Assembly (NCBI RefSeq): GCF_947502995.1
Contig: NZ_CANNBW010000001.1
Location: 124,001 to 188,000 of the forward strand
Source: an uncultured Tenacibaculum sp.
Lineage (GTDB): Bacteria > Bacteroidota > Bacteroidia > Flavobacteriales > Flavobacteriaceae
Direction of reading: 5' to 3'
DNA length: 64,000 nucleotides
A model generated the notes under the pieces. It worked only from the letters and a program-made list of their open reading frames with translations. It did no database searches and was not told the DNA's origin. A program made the position numbers and the translations under genes. Positions 1 through 11,000 of this stretch are shown here, in pieces. Every line of letters begins with the position of its first letter. Position 1 is the first letter of the stretch.

Positions 1-222
1 TTTCCATAAAACTTTAAAAGCAACTTTAGGCATATCAGGATGTCTTATAATGTTATGAGGTTCTCCAATAAGTTCAACTTTGCTGTATTCAGAAGCTTCA
101 CAAAAAACATCATTAACATATAATATCGTTCCAAAAGCATCTGTTTTACTAACAATGGTTTTTTCTTTATTCCATTGTACTTCTTCATCTATTGTTTGTT
201 GAGTCGGGGGGATGTGATTCAT
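1..222 (-). CDS. PAS domain protein, Aer-like, 5' part only
   Basis: The reverse strand from the ATG at 222 is open to the window edge and encodes 74 residues. The translation contains a PAS sensor core of the aerotaxis-receptor type: a KTDAFGTILYVND segment is followed by EASEYSKVELIGEPHNIIR and HPDMPKVAF, the hallmark of Aer and related PAS proteins that often bind FAD or heme. The rest of the protein lies outside the window, so the output domain (methyl-accepting, GGDEF or kinase) cannot be seen. It is divergent from the glycerol gene, with 135 bases between the two starts. The domain call is secure; the function is not. Confidence 0.8.
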   Translation of the reverse strand, partial: MNHIPPTQQTIDEEVQWNKEKTIVSKTDAFGTILYVNDVFCEASEYSKVELIGEPHNIIRHPDMPKVAFKVLWK

Positions 223-357
223 AGTATTAGTATTTAATGTTTGATAACAAAAATCATAAGATTAATAATGCTAAAGAATGATATTTGTCATGTTTCTTTT
301 AGAATGATTCATTTTAACTATTTTAGGAGAAACTAATTTGAATCTGAATTTACAGGT

Positions 358-3300
358 ATGCAGAAGAAATATATTGCGGCTTTCGATCAAGGTACAACAA
401 GTACTAGAACTATAATTTTCGATACTAATGGAGAAATTGTTGGTATTGGACAAAAAGAACTAACACAACATTATCCAGAATCAGGTTGGGTAGAGCATAA
501 CCCCATTGATATTTATAAGGATCAGTTAGAAACATTCAAAGAAGCAATAAAAAAATCGAATATAAATCCTGCAGAACTCTTAGCGGTTGGAATTACAAAC
601 CAAAGAGAAACAACTGTGGTTTGGGATAAAGAAACAGGAAAGCCTGTTTATAATGCAATTGTTTGGTTAGATAAAAGAACTAAAGCGATTTGCGAAGAAT
701 TAAAAGCTAAAGATTTATCTTCTTACATTCAGGAAAATACAGGATTGATTATCGATTCTTATTTTTCTGGAACAAAACTAAAATGGATTTTAGATAATGT
801 TGAAGGTGTTAGAGAAAAAGCAGATCAAGGTAAATTATGTTTTGGTACGATTGATAGTTGGTTGATTTATAAATTTACCAACGGTGAAAAACACTTAACA
901 GACCATACCAATGCATCTCGAACAATGTTGTATAACATCAAAGATTTGTCTTGGGATGAAACTATTTTAAATGCTTTAGATATTCCGAAATCATTATTAC
1001 CAAGTGTTCAGCAGTCTTCTTCTGATTTTGGTAGTATTAATTTTGAAGGTGAACAAATTCCTATTTATGGAGTTGCTGGTGATCAACAAGCTTCATTATT
1101 TGGTCAAGGCGGATTTAAATCTGGTATCGCAAAAAATACTTACGGAACCGGCTGCTTTATCTTATTAAACATCGGAAGAAAGCAAGTTGTTTCTAATAAC
1201 GGATTATTAACGACTCTAACTTGTACTTTAGAAAATGAACCTACGAAATATGCTTTAGAAGGAAGTGTATTTGTTGGTGGTGCTTCTATTCAGTGGTTAA
1301 GAGATCGTATGAAAATTATAGATAAAGCTTCCGATACAGAAGCGATTTGTAATAGTATTCCATCGTTAAAAGGTATCTATGTAGTTCCTGCGTTTGCCGG
1401 TCTTGGAGCGCCTTATTGGGATCAAGAAGCGAAAGGAAGTATTTATGGAATGACCTTAGATACCGGTAGAAATGAAATTATAAAAGCAACTGTTGAATCT
1501 TTAGCTTATCAAACAAAAGATGTAATTAATGCAATGATTACCGATAGTAGTAAAGAAATGATTACGCTAAAAGTTGATGGTGGAGCGAGTGCGAATAATT
1601 ACTTAATGCAATTTCAGTCTGATATTTTAAATGTTGAAGTAGATCGACCAAAAATGATTGAAGTTACCGCTTTTGGAGCTGCTTTGTTAGCTGGAATTAA
1701 ATCTGGAGTTTGGACATTAGATGATATCGATACTATACGAAAAGTCGATACGATTTTTCAAACAAAAATGACTCCGAAAGCTAGAAAAAAGAAATACAAA
1801 GGATGGCTTAAAGCAATTGAAAAAACACAAACAAAAGGAAAAAAGAAAAAGCAAAAACCAATTCGATTTTCAGTTTTAGATAGAGAACGACAGCTAAAAA
1901 AAATGAAATCCACAGTTTTTGATTTAATCATTATTGGAGGAGGAGTTACAGGAGCTGGAATCGCATTAGATGCTTCGTCTAGAGGAATGAAAGTGTGTTT
2001 GATTGAAAAGAATGATTTTGCCTCAGGTACAAGTAATAAATCAACGAAACTGATTCATGGTGGTTTACGTTATTTGAAACAATTGGAAATTGGTTTGGTT
2101 AGAGAATCAGGTACAGAGCGTGCTATTGTGCATCAATTAGCTCCACACTTAGTAATTCCAGAGAAAATGTTGTTGCCTTTAATTGAGGGTGGAACTTATG
2201 GTAAAATGATGACTGCAATCGGATTAAAAGTCTATGATTTATTAGCAAATGTAGATGGTGACGATCGTAGAAGAATGTTGGATAAAAAACAGACTTTAGA
2301 AAAAGAGCCACTTTTAGATGAAAGTATCACTTTAGGTAGTGGTTATTACGCAGAATATAGAACTGATGATGCTAGGTTAACAGTAGAAATTTTAAAGAAA
2401 GCAACAGAATTTGGAGCCACAATTGTGAATTATTGTGAAATGGAATCGTTTGTCTACAATAGTGAATCAAAGATTGAAAGTTTAAACTGTATAGATCACA
2501 ATACTGGTAAAACATTAAATATTAAAGCAAATAATTACGTGTCTGCTGCTGGTCCTTGGGTAGATACATTACGTAGAAAAGACAATTCATTAAATAATAA
2601 ACACCTGCATTTAACCAAAGGTGTGCATATTGTATTTCCGTTAGAGAAATTACCAATTAAACAATCAATTTATTTCGATGTTCCAGATGGACGAATGGTT
2701 TTTGCAATTCCAAGAGGTCGTTGCACATACGTAGGAACAACTGATACAAATTATGCTGGTGATTTAGATAGAGTAGTGGCAACTGCTACTGATGCTGAGT
2801 ATTTGTTAAGCGCGATTAATAATATGTTTCCTGAAATTCATTTAACAATTGATGATATTGAATCAAATTGGGCGGGATTACGTCCTTTAATTCACGAAGA
2901 GGAAAAAGATCCGTCAGATTTATCAAGAAAAGATGAGATTTTTGTTTCAGATACAGGTTTGATTTCTATCGCAGGAGGAAAATTAACAGGATATCGAAAA
3001 ATGGCACATCGAGTAATTGATGCTGTTTTAAAAACCATGAGTGAAAAGCGTAGGAGATCAGTTAAAAAATCAGAAACAGAACATATTTCATTAGTGAATC
3101 CGTCAATGTCTTCTTCGGAAGAAGTTCAAGCTTACGAAAAAGAATTGGAAACTAATTTGGCGAACTTAGGCATTGATGATGAAGATTATGCTTGGTATTT
3201 GGCTACAAATTTTGGAAAGAATGCAAGTAAGATTTTAGAGCGTTTTTCATTTTATTTATCAGGAACAATCGAAGAGCGTTTCATTCGTGCAGAACTTTGG

Positions 3301-3528
3301 TATTGTATTCATTTTGAAATGGTAAATGGATTAGCGGATTTCTTTGTAAGAAGAACAGGAAGATTGTATTTTGATATTCACAGCATCTTTAAATACAAAG
3401 ATTTAGTGCTGAAAGATTGTGTTAAAACATTAGATTGGGATCGTAAACGAGTTGAGCACGAAAAGCAAATTTTACAAATGCTTTTAGATGATGCAACAAC
3501 GTATTATGAAACAGAATTTAAATCATAA
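358..3528 (+). CDS. Glycerol kinase-glycerol-3-phosphate dehydrogenase fusion protein
   Basis: One uninterrupted 1056-residue frame holds two complete enzymes. Residues 1 to about 492 are glycerol kinase (FGGY family): the phosphate-binding FDQGTTSTR is at 9-17, and the kinase ends at the typical C-terminal GWLKAIEKTQT (482-492). A very basic linker (about 493-515, with GKKKKQK) leads to residues 516-1056, an FAD-dependent glycerol-3-phosphate dehydrogenase of GlpD type: GGGVTG at 527-532, then GTSNKSTKLIHGGLRYL and a DAO C-terminal domain. The predicted chemistry is glycerol to glycerol-3-phosphate to dihydroxyacetone phosphate, with electrons to the quinone pool. The two enzymes are normally separate genes. 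An ATG at 1903 (Met516) could start GlpD alone, but no separate ribosome site is evident. No glycerol facilitator gene is nearby. The transporter gene follows after 14 bases. Confidence 0.93.
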   Translation: MQKKYIAAFDQGTTSTRTIIFDTNGEIVGIGQKELTQHYPESGWVEHNPIDIYKDQLETFKEAIKKSNINPAELLAVGITNQRETTVVWDKETGKPVYNAIVWLDKRTKAICEELKAKDLSSYIQENTGLIIDSYFSGTKLKWILDNVEGVREKADQGKLCFGTIDSWLIYKFTNGEKHLTDHTNASRTMLYNIKDLSWDETILNALDIPKSLLPSVQQSSSDFGSINFEGEQIPIYGVAGDQQASLFGQGGFKSGIAKNTYGTGCFILLNIGRKQVVSNNGLLTTLTCTLENEPTKYALEGSVFVGGASIQWLRDRMKIIDKASDTEAICNSIPSLKGIYVVPAFAGLGAPYWDQEAKGSIYGMTLDTGRNEIIKATVESLAYQTKDVINAMITDSSKEMITLKVDGGASANNYLMQFQSDILNVEVDRPKMIEVTAFGAALLAGIKSGVWTLDDIDTIRKVDTIFQTKMTPKARKKKYKGWLKAIEKTQTKGKKKKQKPIRFSVLDRERQLKKMKSTVFDLIIIGGGVTGAGIALDASSRGMKVCLIEKNDFASGTSNKSTKLIHGGLRYLKQLEIGLVRESGTERAIVHQLAPHLVIPEKMLLPLIEGGTYGKMMTAIGLKVYDLLANVDGDDRRRMLDKKQTLEKEPLLDESITLGSGYYAEYRTDDARLTVEILKKATEFGATIVNYCEMESFVYNSESKIESLNCIDHNTGKTLNIKANNYVSAAGPWVDTLRRKDNSLNNKHLHLTKGVHIVFPLEKLPIKQSIYFDVPDGRMVFAIPRGRCTYVGTTDTNYAGDLDRVVATATDAEYLLSAINNMFPEIHLTIDDIESNWAGLRPLIHEEEKDPSDLSRKDEIFVSDTGLISIAGGKLTGYRKMAHRVIDAVLKTMSEKRRRSVKKSETEHISLVNPSMSSSEEVQAYEKELETNLANLGIDDEDYAWYLATNFGKNASKILERFSFYLSGTIEERFIRAELWYCIHFEMVNGLADFFVRRTGRLYFDIHSIFKYKDLVLKDCVKTLDWDRKRVEHEKQILQMLLDDATTYYETEFKS

Positions 3529-3542
3529 AGAATGCATTTAAA

Positions 3543-4979
3543 ATGAAATACCCAATTGCTAAAAGAGTAGGTTTACTTTTAGGGCCTGTTTTCTTTTTGA
3601 TTATTAGTGTTTTGCCTTTTGAACTTGTTTCTAATAGTGGAGATAAAGTTATTAGTGTTGCACTTTGGATGATTACATGGTGGATTACAGAAGCAGTTTC
3701 AATTTCTGTAACTGCATTACTTCCTTTGCTTTTATTTCCTTTGCTGAAAGTTATGCCGATGAATGAAGTTGGTTCCAATTATGGAAGTCCGATTATATTT
3801 TTATTCTTCGGAGGATTTGTAATGGCCTTAGCTTTAGAGAAAGTGAATTTGCATAAACGTATTGCGTTATCTATTATTAAATTAACAGGAACAACACCCA
3901 AAAAAGTGGTGTTAGGTTTTATGATTGCTACTGGATTGTTAAGTATGTGGATTAGCAATACGGCTAGTACAGTTGTTATGTTGCCAATAGCTTTATCGGT
4001 AATTCAATTATTGATAGATGATGAAGATGGTTTTACAAAAGACGATAAGAATTTTGCAGTTTCAGTGATGTTAGGAATTGCCTTTTCAGCAAATGCAGGA
4101 GGAATAGCAACAATTATAGGTACGCCACCTAATTCTGTTTTAATAGGTTTTTTAGAAAATGAGTATAACATAGAAATCTCTTTTTTAGAGTGGATGACTA
4201 TCGGTCTTCCATTTTCTCTAATAATGATTTCAGTTGTGTATTTGGTGTTGGTAGAGTTTATGTATCCAAATAAAAATTTAAAATTTAAGGCTTCTCAAGA
4301 AGTAATTCATACAGAATTAAAAAAGCTTGGAAAAATATCAAAACGTGAGAAGTTTGTCTTGTTGGTTTTTGCTTGTGCTATTTTTTTATGGATTTTTAGA
4401 GCGGTAATAAATAAAGTTTTTCCAGAATTAAAGCTTACAGATACAATGATTAGTGTATTTGCTGCATTGGCAATTTTTGCGGTTCCATTCAATTTCAAAA
4501 AAGGAGATTTTATATTAAACTGGAAAGATACTGAGAAGCTTTCTTGGGGGATATTAATATTGTTTGGAGGAGGTTTAGCACTAGCTAAAGGAATGTCGAG
4601 TAGCGGAATTGTAGATCAAGTTTCTAGTGCAATAGCATCGTACAATTTGGGTGTGTTTTTAACAGGTTCTATTTTAATATTCTTAATGTTATTTATGACA
4701 GAGTTAATGAGTAACGTAGCTTTAGTTGCAGTTTTAGCTCCGGTAGTGGCAGGAATAGCTTTAGGGTTAAATATTCCGATAGTGAATTTATTAGTTCCTG
4801 TAACGATAGCAAGTAGTTGTGCTTTTATGTTACCAATGGCAACGCCACCGAACGCAATTGTATTTGCAAGTGGTTATGTAAAAGTAAAAGACATGATGAA
4901 AACAGGTTTAATTTTAAATTGCTTAGCTGTTTTATTACTGATAGTTATCTTCAAATACATCTTGCCAATTTTACTTTAA
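3543..4979 (+). CDS. SLC13/DASS family sodium:dicarboxylate symporter
   Basis: The 478-residue protein is very hydrophobic, with about a dozen membrane segments, and belongs to the divalent anion:sodium symporter family (CitT/SdcS/NaDC). It has the two signature Ser-Asn-Thr-like elements that build the substrate and sodium sites: SNTAST at residues 138-143 and the repeat-related ATPPNA at 433-438. Known family substrates are succinate, malate, fumarate and citrate; which one is used here cannot be read from sequence. It starts 14 bases after the GlpK-GlpD gene, so cotranscription is likely, and the malic enzyme follows 80 bases later. The grouping suggests coordinated use of glycerol and C4-dicarboxylates. 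Confidence 0.9.
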   Translation: MKYPIAKRVGLLLGPVFFLIISVLPFELVSNSGDKVISVALWMITWWITEAVSISVTALLPLLLFPLLKVMPMNEVGSNYGSPIIFLFFGGFVMALALEKVNLHKRIALSIIKLTGTTPKKVVLGFMIATGLLSMWISNTASTVVMLPIALSVIQLLIDDEDGFTKDDKNFAVSVMLGIAFSANAGGIATIIGTPPNSVLIGFLENEYNIEISFLEWMTIGLPFSLIMISVVYLVLVEFMYPNKNLKFKASQEVIHTELKKLGKISKREKFVLLVFACAIFLWIFRAVINKVFPELKLTDTMISVFAALAIFAVPFNFKKGDFILNWKDTEKLSWGILILFGGGLALAKGMSSSGIVDQVSSAIASYNLGVFLTGSILIFLMLFMTELMSNVALVAVLAPVVAGIALGLNIPIVNLLVPVTIASSCAFMLPMATPPNAIVFASGYVKVKDMMKTGLILNCLAVLLLIVIFKYILPILL

Positions 4980-5059
4980 CGCATATTTTTTTAATCAAAC
5001 CTCAAAAGTTATAACAAAACAACTATATTTATTTTTTAAATAATCAACTAAAAGAGTTT

Positions 5060-7348
5060 ATGAGTCAATCACGTAAAAGACGAGAAGCACTATTGTATCA
5101 TGCTAAGCCTAAGCCAGGTAAAATATCAGTAGTGCCAACGAAGAAGTATGCAACTCAACACGACTTATCATTAGCGTATTCGCCTGGTGTAGCAGAACCA
5201 TGTTTAGAAATCGCAAAAAATAAAGACAACGTATATAAATATACTACTAAAGGAAATTTAGTAGCTGTAATATCAAATGGAACAGCAGTTTTAGGATTAG
5301 GCGATATTGGTCCAGAAGCTTCTAAACCAGTTATGGAAGGTAAAGGTTTGCTATTTAAGATCTTTGCAGATATTGATGTTTTTGATATTGAAGTAGATAC
5401 TACAGATGTAGATAAGTTTATAGAAACAGTAAAAGCTATTGCTCCAACTTTCGGAGGAATAAATCTTGAAGATATCAAAGCACCAGAAGCTTTTGAAATT
5501 GAGAGACGTTTAAAAGAGGAGTTAGATATTCCTGTTATGCACGACGATCAACATGGAACAGCTATTATTTCTGCTGCAGCGTTAAAAAATGCATTAGAAA
5601 TTAATGGTAAAAAGATAGAAGAAGTAAAGATTGTAGTTAACGGTGCTGGAGCTGCTGCAATTTCTTGTACACGTTTATATTTAGCATTAGGAGCAAAACG
5701 TGAAAACGTTGTAATGTGCGATAGTAAAGGTGTAATTAGAAAAGATAGAGGAAATCTTACGACACAAAAAGAGGAGTTTGCTACAGATAGAGATTTAAAT
5801 ACATTAGAAGAAGCAATGAATAATGCTGATGTATTTATTGGTTTATCTAAAGGGAATGTAGTAAGTCCAGAAATGTTATTGTCTATGGCAAACAAGCCTA
5901 TTGTTTTTGCTATGGCAAACCCAGAGCCAGAAATCGATTACGATTTAGCAGTGGCTACCAGAGACGATATTATTATGGCAACTGGTCGATCTGATAATCC
6001 TAATCAGGTGAATAATGTGCTTGGTTTTCCATTTATTTTTAGAGGAGCTTTAGATGTTAGAGCTACTAAAATTAATGAAGAAATGAAAATGGCTGCGGTA
6101 CATGCATTAGCAGATTTAGCTAAAAAATCTGTACCAGAGCAAGTAAATATAGTCTACGATGAAGTGAGTCTTTCTTATGGTAAAGATTACATTATTCCTA
6201 AACCTTTTGATCCGAGATTAATTTATGAAATTCCACCAGCAATTGCTAAAGCAGCAATAGAAAGTGGGGTTGCAAAAGAGCCAATTGAAGATTGGGAGAG
6301 ATATAGAAATGAATTAATGGATCGTTCAGGTTCAGGAAGTAAAGAAGTAAGGATTTTACATAACAGAGCAAGAACAAATCCTAAACGCATAGTATTTGCT
6401 GAAGCAGATCATTTAGATGTGTTGAAAGCGGCACAAAGAGTGTATGATGAAAAATTAGGTCATCCTATTCTTTTAGGAAATAAAGAGATTATTTTAGAGT
6501 TAAAAGAAGAGCTTGGTTTCGATGCCGATGTGCCGATTATAGATCCTAAAACTCCAGAAGAAGTTGAAAGAACGAAACGTTTCGGGAAGTTGTTTTGGGA
6601 AAAGCGTCAACGTAAAGGAATGACTTTATTAGAAGCTGAAAAATGGATGCGTCAACGTAATTACTTTGCTTCTATGATGGTAAATGAAGGAGAAGCAGAT
6701 GCTTTAATAACAGGGTACTCGCGACCATATTCATCTGTAGTTAAGCCTATTTTAGAATTAGTTGATAGAGATAAAGGAGTGCAGAAAATAGCTGCTACAA
6801 ATTTATTGTTAACAAAGCAAGGACCAATGTTTTTAGCCGATACAACTATAAACATAAATCCTTCTGCAAAAGAGTTAGCAAAGATAACACGCTATACAAG
6901 TATTTTAGCGAGAATGTTTGGTATGCAGCCCAAAGTAGCAATGTTAGGTTTTTCAAATTTTGGATCTACAAAGTCTGAAACTTCTGTAAAAATTAGAGAA
7001 GCAGTTGCTTATATGCATGAAAATTACCCTGATCTTATTGTAGATGGAGAATTACAAGCCGATTTTGCATTAAATGCAGAAATGTTATCTAAAGAATTTT
7101 CGTTTTCTAAGTTAAATGGTCATAAAGTTAATATTTTAATTTTTCCAAATTTAGAATCTGCAAATATTACGTATAAGTTAATGAAAGAGGTAAATGAAGT
7201 AGAATCTATTGGGCCAATTTTATTAGGTTTAAGTAAGCCAGTTCATGTATTACAATTAGGAGCAAGTGTAGATGAAATGGTAAATATGGCAGCAGTAGCA
7301 ATAGTTGATGCACAAGAGCGAGAGAAAGCAAAATTAAGCGATTCCTAA
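5060..7348 (+). CDS. maeB: NADP-dependent malic enzyme with phosphotransacetylase-like C-terminus
   Basis: The 762-residue protein has the MaeB architecture. An N-terminal malic domain and NAD(P)-binding domain occupy about residues 15-420, with the conserved PVMHDDQHGTA segment and a VNGAGAAA dinucleotide loop. The C-terminal part (about 430-760) resembles phosphate acetyltransferase. Known MaeB enzymes convert malate to pyruvate plus CO2 with NADP; the tail usually has no transacetylase activity and regulates the enzyme through acetyl-CoA. The length is typical. An upstream dicarboxylate transporter is consistent with malate feeding into pyruvate and NADPH production. Confidence 0.95.
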   Translation: MSQSRKRREALLYHAKPKPGKISVVPTKKYATQHDLSLAYSPGVAEPCLEIAKNKDNVYKYTTKGNLVAVISNGTAVLGLGDIGPEASKPVMEGKGLLFKIFADIDVFDIEVDTTDVDKFIETVKAIAPTFGGINLEDIKAPEAFEIERRLKEELDIPVMHDDQHGTAIISAAALKNALEINGKKIEEVKIVVNGAGAAAISCTRLYLALGAKRENVVMCDSKGVIRKDRGNLTTQKEEFATDRDLNTLEEAMNNADVFIGLSKGNVVSPEMLLSMANKPIVFAMANPEPEIDYDLAVATRDDIIMATGRSDNPNQVNNVLGFPFIFRGALDVRATKINEEMKMAAVHALADLAKKSVPEQVNIVYDEVSLSYGKDYIIPKPFDPRLIYEIPPAIAKAAIESGVAKEPIEDWERYRNELMDRSGSGSKEVRILHNRARTNPKRIVFAEADHLDVLKAAQRVYDEKLGHPILLGNKEIILELKEELGFDADVPIIDPKTPEEVERTKRFGKLFWEKRQRKGMTLLEAEKWMRQRNYFASMMVNEGEADALITGYSRPYSSVVKPILELVDRDKGVQKIAATNLLLTKQGPMFLADTTININPSAKELAKITRYTSILARMFGMQPKVAMLGFSNFGSTKSETSVKIREAVAYMHENYPDLIVDGELQADFALNAEMLSKEFSFSKLNGHKVNILIFPNLESANITYKLMKEVNEVESIGPILLGLSKPVHVLQLGASVDEMVNMAAVAIVDAQEREKAKLSDS

Positions 7349-7414
7349 GTAGTGATTTACTGGTTTTACAATAGTAAAAAATTTACTACTTTAGGCGTCT
7401 GTTAAAAGAGAACA

Positions 7415-7996
7415 ATGATTACACAAATAAAAGGAAGATTAGTTGAAAAAAATCCTACGTATGTAGTTGTTGATTGTAATGGATTGGGGTATTTACTCCA
7501 TATTTCATTAAATACATTCTCTGCTCTCCCCAACGACGAAAATGTATTGTTGTACACACATTTATCTATTCGTGAAGATGCTCATACACTTTACGGATTT
7601 ATAAACAAAGTTGAACGTGAAGTATTTAAATTACTGATTTCTGTGTCAGGTGTTGGTCCAAGTATTGCCAGAACAATGTTGTCTTCAATGACAGCAGAGG
7701 ACGTGCAACAGGCCATCGCTTCAGAAAACGTAAATGTAATCCAATCGGTAAAAGGTATAGGAGCAAAAACAGCTCAACGTGTCATTATCGATTTGAAACA
7801 AAAGATATTGAAGACATTCGATATTGATGAAGTTTCAGTGGTTCAAAACAATACAAACAAAGAAGAAGCGTTATCTGCATTAGAGGTTTTAGGCTTTGCA
7901 CGTAAACAAGCAGGTAAAGTGGTAAACGATATTTTAAAAGAATTGCCATCAGCAAGTGTAGAAGAGCTGATTAAAAAGGCACTAAAAAATTTGTAA
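7415..7996 (+). CDS. ruvA: Holliday junction branch migration complex subunit RuvA
   Basis: The 193-residue protein matches RuvA over its whole length: an N-terminal OB-fold (MITQIKGRLVEKNPTYVVVD), two helix-hairpin-helix motifs (the SVSGVGPSIARTML and SVKGIGAKTAQRVI segments) and a C-terminal three-helix domain that contacts RuvB. RuvA binds four-way DNA junctions and directs RuvB-driven branch migration during recombination and repair. The sprA gene begins five bases after its stop, an arrangement conserved in Flavobacteria, although the two functions are unrelated. Confidence 0.97.
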   Translation: MITQIKGRLVEKNPTYVVVDCNGLGYLLHISLNTFSALPNDENVLLYTHLSIREDAHTLYGFINKVEREVFKLLISVSGVGPSIARTMLSSMTAEDVQQAIASENVNVIQSVKGIGAKTAQRVIIDLKQKILKTFDIDEVSVVQNNTNKEEALSALEVLGFARKQAGKVVNDILKELPSASVEELIKKALKNL

Positions 7997-8001
7997 AAAG
8001 G

Positions 8002-11000
8002 TTGGGAGAAAATTTTCGCAATAAATGTTTAACGGCACTTGCTTTATTGGTAAGTGTTGTTTTATTTGCTCAAAATACAACAAAGAAGAATGATTCAATA
8101 TCTAGAAAAAAAGATACTGTTATTCCTCTAAAATATAATTTTAACTTCAATCAAAAAGCACCCCTCTTTTTAAATAACCCGAGTTCTATTCAGATTACTT
8201 ACGATGAGTCAATCGGTAAATTTGTAATTGTAGAAAAGATTGGAGATTATTTAATTGGAACTCCGATGTTTTTAACTCCTAGAGAATACGACAAGTTTCG
8301 ATTAAAGAATGATGTAAAAACATACTTTAAAGAAAAGATTGATGCTGCAAATCCTAATAAAAAAGGAGAAAAAGGAAGAAAGAATTTACTGCCAAAGTAT
8401 TATGTGAATTCTAAGTTTTTTGAATCTGTTTTTGGAGGAACTGAAGTTGAAGTTATTCCAACAGGTCAAATTAGTATAAAATTAGGAGGGATTTTTCAAA
8501 ATACCGAGAACCCTCAGATTTCTGTAGAAAACCAAAGTAGTTTTACTTTTGATTTTGATCAGCAAATTAGTGCAAGTATACAAGCAAAAGTAGGAAAGAG
8601 GTTGCAAGTTACTGCGAATTACGATACGCAAACTACTTTTGATTTTCAAAATATCATTAAATTAGAATACACACCTACCGAAGATGATATTATTCAAAAA
8701 ATTGATGCAGGTAATGTTAGTTTACCAATTAAAAACTCTTTAATTAATGGAGCACAAGCTTTATTTGGAGTAAGGGCAGATTTTCAGTTCGGAAAAACTA
8801 CAATTCGTTCTGTGTTTTCTCAACAAAATTCCCAGTCTAATAATGTAGTAGCACAAGCAGGAGGTTCTATTGAAACTTTTGAAATTAGAGCAACAGATTA
8901 CGATAATGACCGTCACTTCTTCTTATCTCAATTTTTTAGAGAGAATTACGAAACTGCGTTAAAGAATTATCCATTAATCAATAGTCCTATTAACATCAAT
9001 AGAATTGAAGTTTGGGTTACAAATAGGAATCAAAATGTAACAGATTTTAGAAGTATTGTTGCTTTTGCAGATATTGGAGAATCTCAACCAGATAATTTAG
9101 TAAGTGCAACTGCGGTGGGTGGAGTTTTCCAGCAAGGTTATGTAGATGTTGTAAACAATCCAATTACGGTAAGAGGTGAAAATTTACCTTATAATGGAGT
9201 AAATGATATTAATGATTTACTTGTTGATAATGGAGGAATAAGAGATGTAGCAACAATAAATACTACAGTTCCAACAGAAATGGTTCAAGGTAGAGATTAT
9301 TCATATTTACAAAATGCTAGAAAATTACAGCCTAATGAATATACATTACATCCTCAATTAGGTTTTATTTCTTTAAATAGGAGACTTAATGATGGAGAAG
9401 TATTAGCTGTTGCTTATGAATATACAGTAGTTGGAGCTCAACAAAGTGGAGGTCCAGTAAGTGAAACTATATATAAAGTAGGAGAATTTTCTAATGATGG
9501 AATTAATGCACCATCTAACATTGCTGTAAAATTATTACGTAGTGAAATTTTAACTACAAGAAGAGAAATAGCACCTAATGATTTTGTTCCTTTTCCAACT
9601 TGGCGTTTAATGATGAAAAACGTTTATGCTTTAGGAGCTGTACCTTTAAATCAAGATGGTTTTCGTTTTGAGCTATTATATAGGGATGATAATACAGGAA
9701 TTTTACAAAACACGTTACAAGGAGCAAATGATCCTAGTTTACTAAATAGAACTTTACTAAACTTATTTGAAATTGATAAATTGGATCAAAGTCAGTTTAA
9801 AGTTGATGGTGGAGATGGTTTTTTCGATTATGTTGAAGGAATTACAGTGAATTCTGCTAGAGGATTAATCTATTTTCCAAAACCAGAACCTTTTGGAGAA
9901 GATTTAGCAATTACGGATGCTTCAGATAGACAACGATTTGCTTTTGATCAGTTATATTCTACAACAAAAATTCAAGCTAAAAATGAATTTCAAGATAGAG
10001 ATAAGTTTTTCTTAAAAGGATATTACAAATCTGAGACAAGTAGAGGTATTCCTTTAGGTGCTTTCAATATTCCAAGAGGATCTGTAAGAGTAACTGCTGG
10101 AGGTAGAACTTTAGTAGAAGGAGTAGATTATGTTGTAGATTATCAGTTAGGAAGAGTTCAGATTTTAGATCCAGGTTTAGAAGCATCGGGAGTTCCAATT
10201 AATGCTTCGGTTGAAAATAACACATTTTTTAACCAACAAAGAAAAACATTTTTAGGAGTTGATGTAGAGCATAGATTCAATGAGAATTTTGTTCTTGGTG
10301 CCACATTTTTAAATGTTACAGAACGTCCAATTACTCCAAAAGTTAATTTTGGTGCAGAACCAATAGATAATATGATGTTTGGTTTAAATGTCGATTTTTC
10401 TACTGAAGTACCTTACTTTACAAAGCTTGCAAATAAATTACCGTTTGTTGAAACTGATGCGCCATCTAATTTATCTGTTAGAGCAGATATGGCTTATTTA
10501 TTACCAGGTTCACCTAGCGGAATTGATGTTAATGGAGCAGCAACTTCATATTTAGATGATTTTGAGGCAACTCAAATTCCTGTTAACCTTACTTCTCCAC
10601 AGCAATGGGCACTAGCAAGTTCACCTTTGTCTCAACCATTTTCGGAAGACATAGATTTACGATATAATGATAACAGAGCTAAATTAGCATGGTATAGTAT
10701 CGACCAGTTATTTTATTCAAATAGTGCGAATAGACCATCAAACATTAATGATATTGAATTATCGAGAAATGAGGTGCGTCAAGTTAGTTTTTCTGAATTA
10801 TTTCCAAACACAGATTTAGATATTACTCAGTTAAACTTAGTTAGAACTTTAGATTTAGCTTTTTATCCAAATGAAAGAGGACCTTATAATTTTAATCAAA
10901 CTGCAGGAAATCCAGAAGATAAATGGGGTGGGATAATGAGAGCCTTAACAACAACAAATAACTTCGAGCAAGCGAATGTAGAATATGTGCAGTTTTGGTT

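Noticed and set aside
1903..3528. A separate glpD gene starting at Met516 of the fusion
   Set aside because: There is no stop between the domains and no separate ribosome site; independent initiation cannot be excluded but is not supported.
4817..5014. A 65-residue frame at the end of the dicarboxylate transporter gene
   Set aside because: It is an out-of-frame shadow of the transporter with no homology or start signal.
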